This document shows positions 14,344-16,518 of a stretch of 16,518 nt of DNA, piece after piece. How positions within the stretch are numbered: the first letter of the stretch is position 1; each line of letters begins with the position of its first letter. The translations under genes were made by a program, and so were the position numbers. The notes below the pieces were generated by a model. That model searched no databases. It was not told where the DNA came from and saw only the letters and a program-made list of their open reading frames with translations. The stretch comes from Polyangia bacterium (GTDB lineage: Bacteria; Myxococcota_A; Polyangia; Polyangiales; Polyangiaceae): assembly GCA_030433055.1 (NCBI GenBank), contig JAUILJ010000053.1, positions 1-16,518 of the forward strand, given 5' to 3'.

Positions 14344-15669
14344 CTATTGTGCGGGGCAGGCGCTGCTCGGAGCAGCGTAGCCGAAGGTCATGAAGTTGAT
14401 GGGATGGCCGCCATTGAAGGCGCTCTGAGGCAGAGTGGTCCAGTTGACGCCGTCGGTGGAGCGATAGAACTCCTGCTCGTCGTACCAGACCTGCCAGCCG
14501 CCGCGCACCGCGACGAAGGTACCCTCGGGGCTCACCGCCACCGCGCCGATGTTGATGTTCTGAGATAGATCCGCGCTGCTCCAGCTCTGACCATCGCTCG
14601 AGGTGTGCGCTTTGCCGGGGCTGAAGGCGATGAAGCGCGAGCCGTCCCAGAGCACCTTGGACGAGATGTTGGCGCCCATGTCCTGGGCGATGAAGGTCTT
14701 TCCGCCATCGGTCGAGTGGCACGCCGTGGTCTCTCCCATCACGACGATGGTCCCAGCGCCGTACGCGATGCCGCGTACATTGGCGCCGCAGGCGCCGGGG
14801 AGCGTATCCGGGTGGAACCAGCTCTGACCCGCGTCGGCGGAGAGCACGATGTCTTGCTCGCCTCCGTCACCACCGACGACGATGAACAGCCCGTTTCCGT
14901 GCGCCGCGTAGCCGATGTCTCGGGCGTTCCACACGCTGAGCATCGGGTCAGCCACGTCCTCCCAGTTGGCTCCGTCGTCCGTCGATCGCTTCGGCACGTG
15001 AGCGCCGGCCATCAGCGTGCCGTTGCCGTAGGCCAGGTTCGCGAACGTGGTGCCCTGGAGCGTGGGTGTCCAGGTGACGCCATCCTTGCTGCGACGGATC
15101 TCGCCTGGCGGGCCCCAGCCAAACGTGGTGACGAAGTAGCCGGGCTCGTCCTGGGCGCTCGGCACATAGACCAAGCCGCGGCCCGCGGTGGGTTGGTGGT
15201 CGCACTCGATGTCGTTGGCGTCTCCACTCCAGCACGTGTGCTGCGCGTCGTCGGATCGGTCGGCGGTCCAGGTTTGACCGTCGTCGCAACTGATCAGCGT
15301 GCGACCCAGGTGACCCTGGGCGACGAACAAGGGAACGCTGCCGCTCGGTTGGCCCCCTCCGCTGCCTCCGGCGCCCCCCGAGCCAGCGTTCCCGCTTCCC
15401 CCGGTGCCGCCGTTGCTGCTCCCGCCGTCACCTCCGCTGCCGTTGCCGGCGGAACCGCCAGTGTTCGAGCTGCCGCCGCTAGCGGCATTCCCGGATCCAC
15501 CGCTGCCCCCGCTGCCCCCGCTTGCCGAGCTGCCGCCGTCAGCGCCACCGGAGTCGCCTCCGTCATCGCCGCACGCAACGAGGCTGAGCGCTGCGACGAG
15601 CAGGGTTGCCGAGCGAACGCACACACCGGATACGGGGCGGCGGAAAAACACGTGGGGAGATTGGGTCAT
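14344..15669 (-). CDS. Asp-box (BNR-like) beta-propeller lipoprotein
   Basis: A 441-aa secreted lipoprotein; ATG at 15669 with GGAGG ten bases upstream. The signal peptide ends in the lipobox LVAC (Cys33); GDD follows. Residues of about 34-110 are an almost pure Gly/Ser/Asn/Ala stalk. The rest carries seven Asp-box motifs: SCDDGQTW (127-134), SKDGVTW (194-200), STDDGANW (229-236), SADAGQSW (277-284), STDGGKTF (319-326), SSDGQSW (357-363) and STDGVNW (404-410). Seven repeats spaced about 35-65 residues apart suggest a seven-bladed propeller. The protein should sit on the outer or inner membrane facing the periplasm or exterior. Function is unknown; the fold often binds glycans or proteins. It is the first gene of the co-directional block; 122 bp separate it from the small oxidase partner. 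Confidence 0.85.
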   Translation of the reverse strand: MTQSPHVFFRRPVSGVCVRSATLLVAALSLVACGDDGGDSGGADGGSSASGGSGGSGGSGNAASGGSSNTGGSAGNGSGGDGGSSNGGTGGSGNAGSGGAGGSGGGQPSGSVPLFVAQGHLGRTLISCDDGQTWTADRSDDAQHTCWSGDANDIECDHQPTAGRGLVYVPSAQDEPGYFVTTFGWGPPGEIRRSKDGVTWTPTLQGTTFANLAYGNGTLMAGAHVPKRSTDDGANWEDVADPMLSVWNARDIGYAAHGNGLFIVVGGDGGEQDIVLSADAGQSWFHPDTLPGACGANVRGIAYGAGTIVVMGETTACHSTDGGKTFIAQDMGANISSKVLWDGSRFIAFSPGKAHTSSDGQSWSSADLSQNINIGAVAVSPEGTFVAVRGGWQVWYDEQEFYRSTDGVNWTTLPQSAFNGGHPINFMTFGYAAPSSACPAQ

Positions 15670-15749
15670 GGAAAAAGAGCCTCCGGTCAGCCAGTCTACC
15701 TGTGCTGGATCTGAGCTGGGCTCGTCTTGGTTCGCCCAGCGCCTGGCCG

Positions 15750-15767
15750 GATTTTCTATATGAAATC
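15750..15767. promoter_or_regulatory. AT-rich imperfect dyad upstream of the propeller lipoprotein
   Basis: GATTTTCTATATGAAATC has matching arms GATTT/AAATC around a TATA centre and is the only AT-rich patch in this spacer, about 80 bp before the lipoprotein start. On the minus strand it offers CATATAGA as a -10-like element, but no good -35 is at the right distance. It is a plausible promoter or operator, unproven. Confidence 0.3.
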
Positions 15768-16041
15768 AGCTTCAGGGGCGCGCGCTTCGTCAGCGCCGTC
15801 GGGCGCTGCGCGTCGGCTTGACGGCTCGGCGTTCTAGCTGCTGAAGCGTTCAGGCGCGGTGGGGTGGGCAGGTGTAGCTCGAGGCCCGCGTATGAGTCCT
15901 TGCGCCCGCAGCGGGGGGCAGGGGCAGCAGTCTCGAGAGGGAGGGATTGGGTGGTCACGCCAGTCAGTGTCAGACCGCGGATGAGTCGCCGTGCGTTGCC
16001 GCGAGGCAGCCGAGATCGCATCCGATCTTTGTTCGCGAATG

Positions 16042-16064
16042 TGCTGGTGCCAGCATGCTAGGGT
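16042..16064 (+). promoter_or_regulatory. Dyad and extended -10-like element before the partial gene
   Basis: TGCTGG-tg-CCAGCA (16042-16055) is a perfect 6+6 inverted repeat. It runs into TGcTAGGGT, where TAGGGT (16059-16064) fits an extended -10. Seven bases then separate this hexamer from ATG 16072, the distance expected if transcription begins at the start codon. The dyad would then be an operator within the promoter. Confidence 0.35.
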
Positions 16065-16071
16065 CAACCTC

Positions 16072-16518
16072 ATGAGGGATGGAGCGCACAGGGGCGCCCC
16101 GGGCGTTGGTCGTCCCGGGAGCCAAGAGCTGGGCAGCGATCGGCCTTCAGGCAGCCACAGAACCATGGCCAGAGACTCGTCAATGGGCCCCAGGTCTTCC
16201 GGATTCTCAGGGCGTGACCCGGTTGACGGAAACTCCAGCGCGCGCATCCGTGTGCAGCCAGTCGACGTGGGCTTGTGCAACGGCCTTCCGCTGCGAGGGA
16301 TCTACTCCAACCTGGGAGCGCTGTTTGGTTCCCGGGGGCAAGAACAGATCCTGGAGCAGTTGCCAGAGGAGCTAGCCGAAGGGCTGCGGTACGGGCGCAT
16401 CGTTGCGGGGGGGTGGTACCCGATTGGCTGGCTCTCGGCGATACATGAGGTGGCTCAAGAAGTGAGTGGAAGCGGGCGTGAACTGGCGCGCAAGCTCGGC
16501 TACATGGGCTCCAAGAGT
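16072..16518 (+). CDS. Partial myxobacterial conserved protein (DUF2378/TIGR02265-like), truncated at window edge
   Basis: The frame is open from ATG 16072 to the window end (149 codons, no stop). Residues 1-60 are Gly/Arg/Ser-rich and probably disordered; ATGs at 16165 and 16183 and a GTG at 16252 are alternative starts. None has a strong SD. From about residue 62 the sequence becomes folded-looking: VGLCNGLPLRGIYSNLGALFG, then EQILEQLPEEL, LRYGRIVAGGWYPIGWLSAIHE and SGRELARKLGYMGS. This order (a Gly-Leu/Ile start, LPxE, WYPxxW, ELARxLG) recalls the myxobacteria-enriched DUF2378/TIGR02265 paralogues of about 180-200 aa, whose function is unknown. The assignment is from memory of the pattern and is tentative. 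About 50-100 more residues are expected beyond the window. Confidence 0.65.
   Translation, partial: MRDGAHRGAPGVGRPGSQELGSDRPSGSHRTMARDSSMGPRSSGFSGRDPVDGNSSARIRVQPVDVGLCNGLPLRGIYSNLGALFGSRGQEQILEQLPEELAEGLRYGRIVAGGWYPIGWLSAIHEVAQEVSGSGRELARKLGYMGSKS

Larger units (their letters stand above)
15670..16071. other. Intergenic spacer between divergent genes
   Basis: This 402-bp spacer lies between the minus-strand lipoprotein gene and the plus-strand partial gene. It holds the lipoprotein SD (GGAGG, about 15680), an AT-rich dyad (15750-15767), and a dyad plus -10-like element just before the plus-strand gene (16042-16064). The rest is GC-rich with no gene or RNA that I can recognise. Confidence 0.6.

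Noticed and set aside
15337..15570. Short repeats that might look like a CRISPR array or tandem repeat locus
   Set aside because: They are in-frame Gly/Ser codons coding for the lipoprotein stalk, without constant repeat length or unique spacers. The same applies to about 11500-11660.
14605..15714. Long open frame (369 codons) antisense to the propeller lipoprotein
   Set aside because: It mirrors the Gly/Ser-coding repeat region, is rich in Ala/Val/Arg with no recognisable motif and has no SD. The minus-strand gene has a signal peptide, lipobox and seven Asp-boxes.

Overview
The window is GC-rich and most resembles a myxobacterium (Myxococcota, probably a Polyangia/Sorangium-type lineage). 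Three signs support this. One secreted protein ends in a MYXO-CTERM-like surface-sorting tail (Gly-Cys-Gly-Cys, a membrane helix, then a basic tail). Two lipoproteins carry long Gly/Ser-rich stalks of the kind common in these bacteria. A truncated gene at the right edge resembles a family concentrated in myxobacteria. Shine-Dalgarno (SD) sites are mixed: some genes have strong GGAGG-type sites, others have none. The taxonomic call is an inference from protein features; no rRNA gene is present.

Layout. Positions 2-1921 (minus) encode a TMTC-like polytopic membrane protein with C-terminal TPRs. A spacer of about 350 bp follows, then a 78-aa disordered small protein (plus), which converges on a TetR-family regulator (minus). 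The regulator is divergent from an alpha/beta hydrolase (plus). Between them lie two near-identical dyads, 22 bp apart, that look like the regulator's operators.

From 15669 down to 4261 all genes run on the minus strand. In order of transcription they are: an Asp-box beta-propeller lipoprotein; a small protein translationally coupled (ATGA overlap) to a GMC-family FAD oxidoreductase; a metzincin-type zinc metalloprotease lipoprotein; a MYXO-CTERM beta-propeller surface protein; dihydroorotase (pyrC); carbamoyl-phosphate synthase small subunit (carA, again with an ATGA overlap); and the ribosomal protein S12 methylthiotransferase rimO. A partial plus-strand gene leaves the window at 16518.

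How the genes work together. pyrC and carA are two steps of de novo pyrimidine synthesis, and rimO is a ribosome-modifying housekeeping enzyme. Upstream of them lies an accessory envelope block: two Asp-box propellers with different anchors (lipid and MYXO-CTERM) and an anchored protease, interrupted by an oxidase pair. The oxidase and its small partner look like a two-gene version of the long-chain alcohol oxidase architecture that plants carry as one fused protein. The TetR/hydrolase pair looks like a self-contained inducible catabolic or detoxification unit. The most notable observations are the twin operator, the split alcohol-oxidase-like pair and the envelope protein block. I found no CRISPR array, phage, transposon, tRNA or rRNA.
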